DNA from: Umbilicaria muhlenbergii
Lineage: Eukaryota; Ascomycota; Lecanoromycetes; Umbilicariales; Umbilicariaceae
NCBI GenBank assembly: GCA_000611775.1
Contig: KK106981.1
Span: 5,793,261-5,857,260, forward strand
Direction: 5' to 3'
DNA: 64,000 bases
A model generated the notes under the pieces. The model was not told the origin of the DNA and made no database searches. It saw nothing but the letters and a program-made list of their open reading frames with translations. A program made the position numbers and the translations under genes. This document shows positions 45,032 to 56,244 of this stretch, piece after piece. Positions within the stretch are counted from its first letter, which is position 1, and every line of letters starts with the position of its first letter.

Positions 45032-46963
45032 ATGATGTTTCTGCTATACTGTCTGCTCGCCTTACCGTTGATATGGGCTCTTCGCAACGCTGTGAAGTTG
45101 GCGGTGAACCGCAAGCGTGTCAGTCAGATCGGACTTCCGATCGTTATGAGCCCGCTCGACAACATGGATCCGGTCTGGATGATCTTTCAGAAATGGCTCA
45201 TCCCTCTACTTCATCACCTCCCCTTCGGTCTCGGGTCTTTCACTAAGTACAACCACAGAGGATGGCAATACGATGATCGATATGATATGCACTCTAAGCT
45301 AGGGGATGCTTGGGTCCATGTTACGCCCGTCGGAAGCCAAGTGTACGTTGCAAACGCCGAGGTGGTGGAAGAGATCTTTTCGCGCCGGAAGGATTTTCAA
45401 AAACCCATCTTTTTCTACAGTCAGTATAGAGACGCCACAGTATCGAGCGTACAAATTCCTGACTCTGTGGTTTTCAGAAATGCTAGAGTTCTTCGGTAGA
45501 AATGTGATTACCGTAAGTCAAAGCATCTATAACATCCCTCAAGTCTTGGTCCTTATGTCAAGAACAGGTCGAAGGCCATGATTGGCAACGTCATCGCAAA
45601 TTTACAGCTCCCCCACTCAATGAGCGAAACAACAGTCTAGTATGGGTTGAGTCTCTACGCCAAGCGAGGGAAATGCTTGAGTGGTGGACATGTGGCAATC
45701 CACGGGCTATCAATAGCACAGACAAAGATGTCAGAACTCTGGCATTGCACGTATTGACCGGTGCGGTGCTAGGAATGTCTTATCCCTTCCTGAGCGCGAT
45801 GGACCCTCCTGAATCTACCTTCACCATGACCTACCGGGATGCACTACATCTTGTTCTGAACAACACCATATTGGTCATCGCTGTTCCCCTCAAACTACTG
45901 TCACTACCTTTTGTTCCAAAGAAATGGGCAAAAGTTGGTCTCGCCTCTAAGGAGTTTCGAAGATACATGGTGGACATGCTAGAGAAGGAAAGACAAATGA
46001 TATCTCAACAAGCTCCAGGATCAGCAAACTTGATGAGCTCTCTTGTCAGAGGTTCAGAAGAGGTACAGAGAGCTGCCAAGGAAGCTGAAGATGCACAGGA
46101 TGACAATGGCCCGTATGGTCTCACTGATAGTGAAATCCTCGGCAATGTATTCCTTTACAACTTTGCTGGGCACGAATCGACTGGGAATACAATGTCGTAC
46201 TGCATTCTCCTTCTCGCCGCCCATCCAGAGGTGCAAGAATGGGTTGCTGAGGAGGTCCATTATGCTCTTCGAAATCAAGGAAACAACGAGACCTGGAACT
46301 ATGATTTATTCCCTAAGCTGAAGAGATGTCTCGCCGTTATGGTTAGTTGACCCCACGGCAACACATGAGTTTATGCCTCGATCTCGCCAGGCGTCGTGGC
46401 ATCAAAATGGCATGCTAACAAAGTCATAGCTCGAGACCCTCCGACTCTACAGCCCCGTCCTAGCAATACCTAAATACACCAATGACCGAACGCAGATCCT
46501 AAAGATCAATGGCGAAGTACACGTGATTCCCGAAAAGACACGCGTCTTTGTGAACCTCGCAGCCTTACATACAATGCCCCGCTACTGGGGAGAGGACTCA
46601 CTCGTCTGGCGCCCGTCACGATGGATCAAATCCCCTTTTGGGCACGGAGTCAATAGCGCCCATCATGGCAGTGACGGTGGTCTATTCGATAAGGAAACCA
46701 TCTTCGAGCCGAAGAGAGGGACGTTTGCCCCATGGTCAGACGGACCGAGAGTTTGTCCCGGGAAGAAGTTCGCCGAAGTCGAGTTCGTCGCTGTCATGGC
46801 TACGTTGTTTAGGAACCATCGCGTGCGGCCTACACCTGTGGCTCAAGAAAAGGAAGCGGATGCTAGACAGCGGGTCCTTGATGTTGTGGCCGATAGCAGT
46901 ATGCGCTTTACACTGCAGATGAGGGATCCCACCCGCGCATCAGTGTCTTGGGTCCGGGTGTGA
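45032..46963 (+). CDS. Cytochrome P450 (second of the accessory block)
   Basis: Exons 45032..45419, 45478..45512, 45568..46341 and 46430..46963 give 576 residues. Exon 2 is only 35 nt and restores KMLEFFGRNVITVEGHDWQR across two introns, which is strong support. The N-terminal anchor is MMFLLYCLLALPLIWALRNA. The I-helix is NFAGHESTGNT, with Glu for the usual Asp; ETLR (401-404) is the K-helix motif, and GPRVCPGKKF carries the haem Cys508. Family unassigned. An ER monooxygenase acting in an unknown pathway, probably the same one as its divergent partner. Confidence 0.9.
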
Positions 46964-47260
46964 AGGTGGTGGCGGTGGAGGATACATAACTGCGCCTTTT
47001 GCTTCAGCGAGGGAGAAGATTCCATCTTTGCTATGGGGCTAACGATGATAATGCTTCCCACCAGAGAGCTGTTAGTAAAACGCGAATCATTACAACATTT
47101 CTCTACGGTAGGGGCTTTTGTCCAAGCCGCTTTCATTCAACGTCTCTCGAGTCATTTATTCAGGCCGTATATGAAATTGCATCCAAGTGAAAGCCTAAAA
47201 TATAGTTTCACCCGTGAGTTGCCAAACGTGTAGGACTCGCTCAGCAACTTTTAACACTCC
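46964..47260. other. Spacer between P450 and transposon
   Basis: Downstream region of the second P450 gene. Nothing recognised. Confidence 0.4.
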
Positions 47261-48164
47261 CTCACGGGTCACAAAAAAAGTACACCAAATCGCTTGGCGA
47301 AAACCACCAGAATAGAACCATTTTATTATTATTATCCACAACCACACTGTATAGAGTTATAATATGAACTCTAATAGCCAGTCATTCTGCCCTCCGCCTT
47401 TACACATGCCTTTAGTTTAAGAGGGCATGCTAGCAACCTGCTCATTGATGAGTTCCTGGCTTAAACTTGCTCACCTCTTCAATATCAGCCCCTTCGTTGT
47501 AGAGTCATCTCAATGTGGATTTTTCTTGATATACAGCTTCAGCGCTTGTCAACAGTCCTCTATGGGAGCCAAATCTGGAGAGGAAGGACAGTTGAAGTAG
47601 TAAATCAGCTTAGGATATTTCTCTAACATCGTCTTCAAGAACTTCAGTCGCATGACAGCAATTCTTTCATTCACTCAGCCCTTCTCACAGGCAATGCACT
47701 TGTGAAAATGCGTTGTTCTCATAACTCTTTTAACTGTCTCTCCACATACATCAAGGCCTGCTTCATACCTCAGTTGCGCTCACGTCAAAGCTCTTGTTTC
47801 AACATCATTATCTTTCAAAATCATCTTCAAGACCTGTATTTCTCTGAGAGTAATCAATGGCTTTCATCTTTGAGTCTCAGGCTTGTCAGGATTGTTGTGT
47901 CATCAATGAGAAGAGGCATCATTGCAAAGAAAGGCACATTCACGGCTTCATTTCACATCAAAGACTTGAAAAACATCTTCCTTGTAATAGTCAATGCTCA
48001 TGGCCTCACAGAATTCAAAAGCGGCTTGAACTTTGACCTTTTCAAGCGTGTCATAATAATTATCATCCATATTGAGCAGTAAAGGGCTTAATTGTGAGGG
48101 GTGAAAACTGCTTATTTACGTGAGCTTGCTAATTTGGTGTAGTTTTTTTTGGGTGACCCGCGAG
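47261..48164 (-). mobile_element. Degenerate Tc1/mariner-type DNA transposon
   Basis: Terminal inverted repeats at 47261-47290 and 48132-48164 share GGGTCAC, an A7/A8 run, then TACACCAAAT. Read on the - strand, 47560-47640 gives CPSSPDLAPIED, the hallmark SPDLNPIE region of Tc1/mariner DDE transposases; upstream fragments such as FEFCEAMSIDYYKEDVFQVF could be its N-terminal half. The frame is broken by many stops and shifts. The usual TA duplication is not visible; instead ACTCC flanks both sides, which may be chance. Confidence 0.6.
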
Positions 48165-48352
48165 ACTCCCAGAACCTCAACGACAACTAAAGCAAGAAAA
48201 CAAGAACTTTGACATAAATCAACATCATCAACGCATGATCCGGGACCGCCCCAGAGATCCTGCATCCATGCTGTCATCAAAAAAATTACCCTTCTGCCCC
48301 CTCTTCCCCATCTCTAAATGCGACTGACCTAAATGAATCAGGACCTGGCGCC

Positions 48353-50614
48353 TCAGACCCGCTCACGCATGAGCAACACCGTCTTTTGCAGCGGCACCGT
48401 CGCCGTCCGCCAGGAGAAAGTCCGCGCCGCCCCTTCCGCCTCATCCGCCAACTTAAAGTCGTAGTTCAGCAGCAAATGCGCGAGCATCATCTTGAGCGCG
48501 TAGGCAGCGTAGAACCTACCGGGGCTGGCGATAGCCACAGAACGATAGCCATCAGCACAATCTCTGGTCTTCGCGGCCGAAAAAACAGACCGTATGCACG
48601 CACTGGTGTGGAGGGGCGACGAATGGGGCAAGTCAGGAGGCTTGATTGGGTTTCGAGACTTACCAGGAATGTTTGCCCAGGCCCCAGAAGGGGAATTTTC
48701 GATCGGTGTCGGTGAATTTGGAGATGCTGGTGCCGTCGGGGCGGAGGAAGCGGAAGCCGTCGAAGGTGGTCGCGGAGGGGTAGTGCGCTTCGTCGCGCAT
48801 GATGGCACGGAGCGGGATGCAGGCCCAGTTGCCGATGGGGACGTGGGGGCCGTTGGAGAAGGTGTAGGGAGTGATGGCTTTGCGGCGAATGGATACTGGG
48901 GAAAGGACAAGGTCGGTGATGAGTAGGGTGGCTTGCAAAAAAGGGGTTGCAAAGGAAGGAACTTGGGTTCCTGGGAGAGGAGTGGTGGAGAGGACTTACT
49001 CGAGTCGGAGGGGCTAAGGCGAGCGGATTCTTTGAGGAAGCTGTCAAGGAGTGGGAGAGATTCGAAGAGCTTTTCGGGTCCGTGGTTCTCGAGCCGCGCT
49101 TGCAGTTCTTGCCGCAAGGGTTGGATGTACTCGGGGTGTTTGCACAAGTCGTATATGGCGTATACCAGGCTCTGGAAATGATAGTCAGCAGGCTGATCGG
49201 TGCACCGTGGTGGCGCAGAAGATATGCACCATGTTAGGCTGATGGATAGAGCCAAACCAGAGGCCGGAAATCATTTGGACGATCCTGCTGGCTGTCCACG
49301 GTTTGCCTCGAGGAGAGGAGTCGACGATCCATTGGATCACATCGAGCTAGACCAGGACAGTCAGTGATGTTCAAGGTTTAGCCTGGGGTTTCATAAGGCA
49401 TACATTCTTAACGTGCGAGGGACTACCGACCGCGTGCTCTCTCAGGCGGTCCTCGACGACCGGGGTAAGACGACTGGTGAGAGTTTTCCATGCACGATCC
49501 CGTCGGGTAACAAAAGACGTTACCATTCTTACAAAGCTTAGTTGGATGCCATCTCGGGGGACCGATAGAAGCAACTTACGGAGCTAGCCATGTTGGCGTA
49601 AAACGTAATGCCTCGGATGTGACGGCGACGTCTTGTGAGTACTGCATCGCTGCCTCTAGGAATTCTGAATCACCCGCTCTTAAATGTTATTATATTGGAA
49701 CAACTCAAAATTGGTAAAGGACTTACATAGATGCTCGTTGAAGAAAATGTGACCGTTGGCCGGCCCAACAACATTCTTTGCCAAGGAATAGGTTTGTATC
49801 ATCGTCCAACCTATGAGGAGTCAGCGCTCGTCAGTGTAAGATTGTTTCGGGTCCTGCTGCCGGAGGTAGTTCTACCATCATCAGTTCTTTTCCCCGCTGC
49901 AAAGTGCTGGGAAAAAGCTACGGCGATCTTCGCCTGCAAAGGTGCCTGCAGCGACTGAAAATTGGATGGTAAGATAGTCCTCAAAATGCGATGATGAAAG
50001 CTGCCATTTATGTTTGTCTGGTCATCAAGTTCAAGTCCTTGAACTGTGTGATTGAGCTGGAGTAACTGATAGGCAATCGTTCAGTTTTTCTGCCTTGAGG
50101 CGTAGGGAATTATGAGAGCTACCTCTTTTGCCATGGCATGAATAGACATTTTCTTCTCTGATGCCTCGCTCAGCTCCTTGATATGTGCTTCGGAAGAAAC
50201 CATCACAAAGTAGTTTTCTGGCGTTGGTACTGCGTATGGTATCCCAGTGATCTGTAGTATTACTCCTTAGCATCAATGCCAAGATTTGCTGAACGTTGCT
50301 CGGCACTCTCACTTACATAGTTTTGAGCTAGTATCTTCGGAGCAGCAAAAAGATAATGCATACCACAAAGCCATGTACCAAAGACGGTTGAGTACTGTGT
50401 GATTGTCACATTGCTCTGCGCTTGTACAGTGGATTAGATGTTTGGTAGCAACGAGTAAGGGAGGGATTCTTCTTCAGCCACTAACTGGACATTCAACAGC
50501 ACACTTAAGTATGTTCTTAAGCCTCCAGAGCAGCCAGACAACAACGAAAGATCCTATCACTAAAGAATGCGCTGTAGAAGATGAGTCAGAGAAGAGCTCT
50601 AAGGAAGAAAGCAT
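48353..50614 (-). CDS. Cytochrome P450 with eleven exons and an HQ-type I-helix
   Basis: Eleven exons, complement(48353..48524, 48664..48895, 49000..49171, 49230..49346, 49404..49527, 49580..49676, 49727..49810, 49876..50065, 50123..50251, 50317..50394, 50486..50614), join exactly in frame to 507 residues. The anchor is SLVIGSFVVVWLLWRLKNIL. Conserved blocks include GIPYAVPTPENYFVMVSS, NGHIFFNEHLSGDSEFLEAA and ISGLWFGSIHQPNM (I-helix lacking the AG-x-D/E-T). ESAR (364-367), KAITPYTFSNGPHVPIG and FPFWGLGKHSCPGRFYA follow. Haem Cys451 is created by the last splice (TG|C); read unspliced it would be Trp. This S-x-HQ I-helix type is frequent in fungal terpenoid and fatty-alkyl oxidising P450s. 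Very intron-rich compared with neighbours. Confidence 0.9.
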
Positions 50615-51750
50615 CTTGTAGATCTATGAATTAAAATTGTTACTATTGAATGAAGAGATGAGAACAACACAGAAGAATGTGACACCTTTGCTATAAACAA
50701 AAGTCACACCTTCGAGGAGAGCTTTACAAAATATCAACGTGCAGTGCAAGGCTCTTAAATCTATTCTTGTCTCTCCCCTCCATCATCCTGTCGCTTGGTC
50801 GTCACTGGCACTGGCGGAGTCCGCTAATCAGATGGTTGTTTCGTTTTCACTGAGGTATTGGAGGCACTGTTTGGTTACCTTAAAAATACATACGTTCTGC
50901 CTCAATACATAGCCATTGCAACACCGCGATATGACACCAATAGAACTCGGGTGACAGAGTAATGCCGCAAGCCCATACCATAGACCACGCACAGAAAGAG
51001 CCTATGGGGGCATTTGGTGTCAGCGGCGAGAGCAATCCTACCGTACTTACATGTCACACATAGCGCCAAGCTGTAGCAATTATAGTGAATGGGTAAGACG
51101 CACGTGGCAAGCTTTCGCGAGGCTTCTGCAAATTGCCTCACTATCTACATGAAGTAGCCCACACCCAAAAACGTTCACCGTCGCGTAGGTGCCGCTTGGC
51201 TGAGCTGGCATCAGCGCTAAGCAAAGGCTGTAAGGTTTGCAAGCAGATCGTTATCGCTGGCTGTGTTTCGTTGTCTCCGGGGAGTCGCATGATCTCGGTT
51301 CACGTGTACCACTATCGTATCAGAGCATGCAGGGCTGAGGCTGCGCGTAAGAGCGAACAGAACTGGTTACTACTCTGTCTGTGATAGATGGCTGACGAAG
51401 CTGACAGTGTGCATAATCAACATTCCAAGTAAGATACACGAAAAGCCTCAATTCAGCCACAAACTCTATTTGCTAGGAGTGAGTACCCTCTAAGCTACGG
51501 AGAAGAGGAGTCTCAGCGTCGAGTGACTGAAGGGGATCATGATTGACGAAAATATCAAAACGTAATTTAGGCATGTTTGGCATCTTAAAGCAATACTTAA
51601 GAGCTATGAAAACAGTGCCTACATCATCCTCAAAAGCCCTTCAAGTTGTCGATATTTCTTATGACCCCATCGCCGGCAGCGGCGCCATTAACCCTCAAGG
51701 ATAGGTCTGATAGCAGCATTGAACTAGAGAGGTGTCTAGTGTTCTACCTT
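50615..51750. other. Upstream region of the third P450, with a possible small gene
   Basis: A possible gene remnant lies near 50.87-51.15 kb and is listed separately. The rest (51150-51750) has no consistent frame. Confidence 0.4.
50868..51141 (-). CDS. Possible gene fragment with one clear intron, unrecognised
   Basis: On the - strand an intron with GTAAGT donor, CGCTGAC branch and CATAG acceptor (51050-51002) joins CYSLALCVTC to SFCAWSMVWACGITLSPEFY and a stop near 50868. The joined peptide is hydrophobic and aromatic-rich, like part of a membrane enzyme. No start codon or upstream exons could be identified. Low confidence: the intron signature is better than the protein evidence. Confidence 0.25.
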
Positions 51751-52543
51751 CTAAGCTGCATTGTGATAAAACTGAGGCCATTCGAATTGAATTTGGCGCA
51801 GGCTTACCCAGACTACCATGGAGAGTATATGAAATCCACCAGTGATGCCATCGAGCGGTGGTACTCCTCCAAGGATTGCGACCGCTAACAGTAGCGTACC
51901 TCTTGGTTGTATGAACTCGGTGGTTAGATCAAACGACGCCCGATATTGGTGTGGACCGGTGGCTTGGGGCAGAAACCAACTTATCCAAGAGCGCAAGGCC
52001 TTGTCAAGGACAAAGAGGATGGAAATCTGAGCGAAGAGTTCCCACACCTGAGGAAAGGGTACGCTGACATTCATACCATGGAGTAGAGACACTGGGTGGA
52101 ATTTGACAATGAGCGGGTACTCAATGGCAACGTCGAGGCCCAGGGCCAACTGTATATAATCCACCGCAGTTGCTCCGGAGTGTCGGCCCCCAGTCTTCCG
52201 GATCTTGTCCTTGAGAGAATTCGACGGTATGGCGTCGGCAAAGAGCCAAGGAAGCCGGCGGCAAAGGTAGAGAAACTCGTAAGAGCACAATATCATTACA
52301 CCTGCAGTTGTGATTTTGCTTAAAAAACGCCCAAATCATATGACAGTGTCTACTGAGCGTACCTGTAGCAACAACATCATTTTCCCAATATTGATACCAC
52401 GCTGACCACATTAATTCGAATATATGCCTGGAGAAAATCAGGATAAAGAACTTGAGCAAGCTGAAGTATGAACTGTCTTACCAGGTGGAATATGTCGCAT
52501 CAGGCTCGTCGTTTGCACGTGTAATGGGAAGCCACTGAGACAT
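51751..52543 (-). CDS. Erg25-like (C-4 sterol methyl oxidase) protein without histidine boxes, shortened
   Basis: Exons complement(51751..52301, 52363..52427, 52482..52543) join in frame to 225 residues, against about 300 for Erg25. Conserved parts are FELMWSAWYQYWENDVVATG, MILCSYEFLYLCRRLPWLF, EYPLIVKFHP and VPFPQVWELFAQISILFVLD. Where the family has the di-iron ligands HRxLH, HKxHH and EYAHP, this protein reads SWISWFLPQ, GPHQY and EFIQP. The region of the third box (HDxHH) is missing because the frame ends at FEWPQFYHNAA. It keeps the membrane fold but should be unable to bind iron, so it is a pseudoenzyme or a decaying paralogue. The reading frame and all splice sites are intact. It lies next to three P450s, suggesting an origin in a terpenoid or steroid pathway. 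Confidence 0.7.
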
Positions 52544-53623
52544 GGTGGTGTTAGACCTAAATGCGCAGTTGAAAGTATTGTCAGTGTCAGTTGTAGCCAT
52601 GATTCATCATCAGGGACTCATCATTATATCGCATAGCTCATACATCTTCTCTTAGTGTTTTATCCACTTGTTGTTTCAGTGTAAGTCAAGCAAAGATTGT
52701 TCGCCTTGATGGCGGGGGATCACGGCCAGAAAGAGCAGATCAAAGACAAGCAGATGCACATTATGCCCGAAACAAAAATAGAAGTTACGTGAGCATTGTG
52801 AGGCATACTCTTTTCGCTCATGATCACTGCAAGCCCCGAGATGCACTCTTTTCGGAGCAAGGCAACTCTCCAATAGGGCTATCGTGGCTATGACCTTGAA
52901 GCTGACTTTTGCAACCCTTCGAAACTGTGGTGAAACACTATCGCACGCGGCCTGCCTTGAGCGCCATGCAGATCGGAGGCCGGGGTTATCTTACGCATAA
53001 CCTCAGGCATATCCTCAGGCATATATTCAAGGCCGAATTGACAGCATCTTTTGAGTCACTACGCCGTCTCAAACGCCACAGACCAACACCACCTGCAGCA
53101 GGTGTGCTGCATACGTTACCTTGGCATAAGCTTACAGCATGTGATGATGTGAATAAGGTAGTGTAGGATGAAGCACGTACTCCATAAACAATCCCAGGAT
53201 TCGGACGATTGGTAATCGGGGATCGGATCCTTCCTGCCACGCCCGCTACCGACTACGGCCTCGTTGCCGGTATTAAATACAGTATCATTACTAGCGGGGT
53301 ATGAGTGCTTGTGGCGGTCAATCATTGTCCCTAATATATAAGCATTGGCATACCACTACTGTGGCACATGCTACTGCCGCACTCTCGCTTTCAGCTCGCT
53401 CCGATCATGCAACCAAGTTCTACTTACGTATGCCCGTGCCACTGCAGATGGTGTGCATAAGACGGAAGATTCCCGCGGCGTAGAACCCAAACACAGAGCA
53501 TAGCATCAATTGTGAGCGGGGACTTCCTTAGGACATTAAACAGATATAAACACCAGTATACTCAAGTGGTCGAACTGCCCCTGTAGGTATCGACATAATC
53601 AGAAACCAGCCTTGAAGGAGAGA
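52544..53623. other. Intergenic, nothing recognised
   Basis: No gene could be supported. The region is the shared upstream part of two divergent genes (Erg25-like and PTH11-like). Confidence 0.4.
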
Positions 53624-55136
53624 ATGGCCTCACCCGTTGCTAGCCTGAATCCTAATCTTCCTGCTTTGGCTCCACCGTACGGGGTTATTCCGAATTTCAT
53701 CAATCCCAAGTCTCAAGCCTCAACATCCATTATTGTAAGCTCAGTATGTGTAGGATTGATGACCGTCTTTGTCACAGTACGGGTATTGTCAAAGATTTGG
53801 ATTATACCCATGTTTGGCTGGGATGATTGTAAGACTTGCCCATCGCAAAGTATTTCACAACTAATCCGTGGCAGATGTCTCTATTCTCGCAGGGGTAACA
53901 ATCTCCAACCTTGACCGCTTCGGGTTTCCCTTCTAAAACCAGTGTTAGCTAGGTTCAATGGCATACACTGCATTATATATAGCTAGTAGGTGTTGCGGTC
54001 CCTGCCATCGCTCGAATACTTATCAAGTCTCAGTACTAAAACAATTTCCTCGCGTCATCGGGCCGCATCAGTGGAATGTACCGCTCGGAGCCATCACATC
54101 GGGCGTTTCAAAGGTAAGAGTTGCGCGAGATCTTCTTATACTCGGGGATTTTTTTCTGATGATCAGAGCATAGTGGTCACTAATTCTTGACACCACGTAC
54201 AACCCTGTTTGTTTTCTTGCCAAATTGTCCTTGTTCCTGCTTTATTTACGCATATTTGCCCCTAATCACCGGTTGAGGCTCTTGGTATACTTTGGTATAG
54301 CGTTCAACGCTGTATTCTTTACGGCATGTATACTCAGCAACGCCATATCTTGCAGCCCTAGGTCAGGACAGACCTACCTTGAAGCCGCCTCAAAATCCAG
54401 ATGCTCGACTGGTGCCGTCATATACAGTATTGTCCAGGCTGCAGTGAACGTCATTTGTGACTTCTATCTTCTTTATATACCTATACCAGTGGTTTGGCGC
54501 TTGCATGCTCCATTACGGAAGAGAATCGGCGTTTCCGCAATATTTATGACGGGACTTCTGTGAGTATTGCCAGCTCCGATAACACTGCTTCGTTCGGCAC
54601 TTATCAGGCGTCTAGGGCCTGTGTTTCAAGCGTACTATCTCTGTACTATCGAGCTCAATATTTGAGGACGCATGATAACTCTTGGTTTGCCGATCTGATG
54701 TTCCTGATGACGTTAGTATTATCCTGTAAGAGACGCATTACTCCTGTCGCTCACATGTACTAGGGTTGTCGAAGTCAACGTGGGTATCATATGTGGCTGC
54801 ATGCCGGCATTTGCCTCGTTTGTCCGCCACTTTCTTCCGAAATCAGTTAGGTTCCCATCAATGGGCTATTTCAGATCCCTGCTTTCGAAACGTGCCTTTC
54901 CGTCTTTGAAGAGAGCGGACCTCAAATCCAACAGCTTCAACCGGGTTGGCTCTTCCGAATCACCAGATGATATCCACCTTACACTAGGGTCAGTGAAAGG
55001 GCAGGGGAAATTTTTGGAATCGGGGAATCATCCGCAGAGGGATTGGCTTCGTCGCACTATGGACCCGCTACGAAGCCAGGGAACGGCGACTAACCGGGAA
55101 GTGTGGGACCGATCGGATGGGGCATCCGTTGTTTGA
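53624..55136 (+). CDS. PTH11-like / fungal rhodopsin-domain integral membrane protein
   Basis: A multi-exon gene. The ATG at 53624 begins MASPVASLNPNLPAL. The seven-helix rhodopsin-like domain is recognisable: VCVGLMTVFVTVRVLSKIWI then GWDDY (first splice T|AT near 53829), GPHQWNVPLGAITSGVSK, an intron of about 60 bp (54114-54173), then LILDTTYNPVCFLAKLSLFL, YLRIFAPNHRLR and DFYLLYIPIPVVW. Further introns near 54559-54614 and 54713-54771 lead to LACVSSVLSLYYRAQY, HDNSWFADLMF and VVEVNVGIICGCMPAF. A soluble Ser-rich tail ends in GASVV. The exon borders between 53900 and 54060 are uncertain. The family includes PTH11-type receptors and proteins often found beside metabolite clusters; ligand and role are unknown. 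Confidence 0.75.
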
Positions 55137-55293
55137 AGTAAGAGTTTCGTCGTCCAAGGTGATGGAGTGTTTATAGCATTATAGGTAAGGCTTTGGGACT
55201 TAGAAAGGGAGATGCGGACTTGTACCTGCATGTTCAGAGTTGTTTTGCAAAACAGGCGCTCCTTGTAACACTGTACTTTAGTTTGTGATACGC

Positions 55294-55590
55294 TGTCTAC
55301 GGAGAGCGCGAGAAATTCTAGTTACAGCCCCAGAGGAACTTCTCATATTCGTTTAAAGATTGGTGGTCTATGATGCTTATCGTAGAGTCACTATTTTTTG
55401 CGTTGATTGAAGGAGAATGAGAACTGCATGGCAGGAGAATATCTTCATTACTAGAGCTTTCAACTCCTACTCCTCCATTCAACTGTCCATGGTGAAGATT
55501 ACTAACCTTGTGGCAGTGATCTCCTCAGAACCTTCTAGCAACTGGTTCACAGTCTCCAGTAGATTCACGTGATGGGCTTAGTGCGCCGGC
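55294..55590 (+). repeat. Dispersed repeat, copy B
   Basis: Colinear with copy A (41731-42029) in the same orientation over about 298 bp. The two copies bracket the P450/Erg25-like/PTH11-like block. Copy B is the more GC-rich and probably the less mutated of the two. Confidence 0.6.
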
Positions 55591-55815
55591 CTCCTGGCGC
55601 CCATTTACCTCCTCCAACCCGTCGCCGTATCCTCCTTCGACCGTTGGACGATAGGACAATCCAGCTCCGTAAAGTGTCCAATTCGGCCAGTGCATGCCCA
55701 CCGCTTCTTGTATCTTCTAGCCAAGCGACTTCCAGCATAGCTCATGCCCCGTAAAGCATTGCGTTTATGATTTGGAGTAGGATCAGGAGGAAGAAAATGC
55801 AAGTTGTTAGTCGAG

Positions 55816-56244
55816 TCAAGAGCCTCTCGACAGATGGAAAGCGACGGGTAATAGACGAGGAGCAAGTGGTAAATATGCACGAGTAAAAGACCTTAGACTC
55901 GACTTGCGAGGCTTATCGAGGCAGTGGATTTGATACAGTAGGAAGAGCATTAGCCAATTGTGATTTTGAACTGAGGTAGTGAAAGCTGGGGTACTGTTGA
56001 CAGAAACCACAATCGTGAGCAGCATTGTATAGAGGTAGAGCATGTGGTGGAAAAGAAATTCTCTAGAAAGCTCATCACCGTCTTTGAATGATTCTGACTC
56101 GAACAGAAGCTGAACCCCGAAATAGAAGTTTAGAGGCGGGACAATACAGAAGACGTGGCCGGTGCTATCAAGAAGGAGATGCTTCGGCAGGGTCATGGTA
56201 AAATTGAGAAGGTGCATCAGAAATTCAGGGGAAGGCTGTCTCAA
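55816..56244 (-). CDS. Unrecognised open frame, hydrophobic segments
   Basis: An open frame of 142 codons contains FHHMLYLYTMLLTIVVSVNS and WLMLFLLYQIHC. It could be an exon of a small membrane protein; a second frame at 56241-56432 (MSRLSEELLNIYINGSMALS) lies just upstream on the same strand. No convincing splice joins them and I recognise no family. It may be a relic. Confidence 0.22.
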   Translation of the reverse strand: MRQPSPEFLMHLLNFTMTLPKHLLLDSTGHVFCIVPPLNFYFGVQLLFESESFKDGDELSREFLFHHMLYLYTMLLTIVVSVNSTPAFTTSVQNHNWLMLFLLYQIHCLDKPRKSSLRSFTRAYLPLAPRLLPVAFHLSRGS

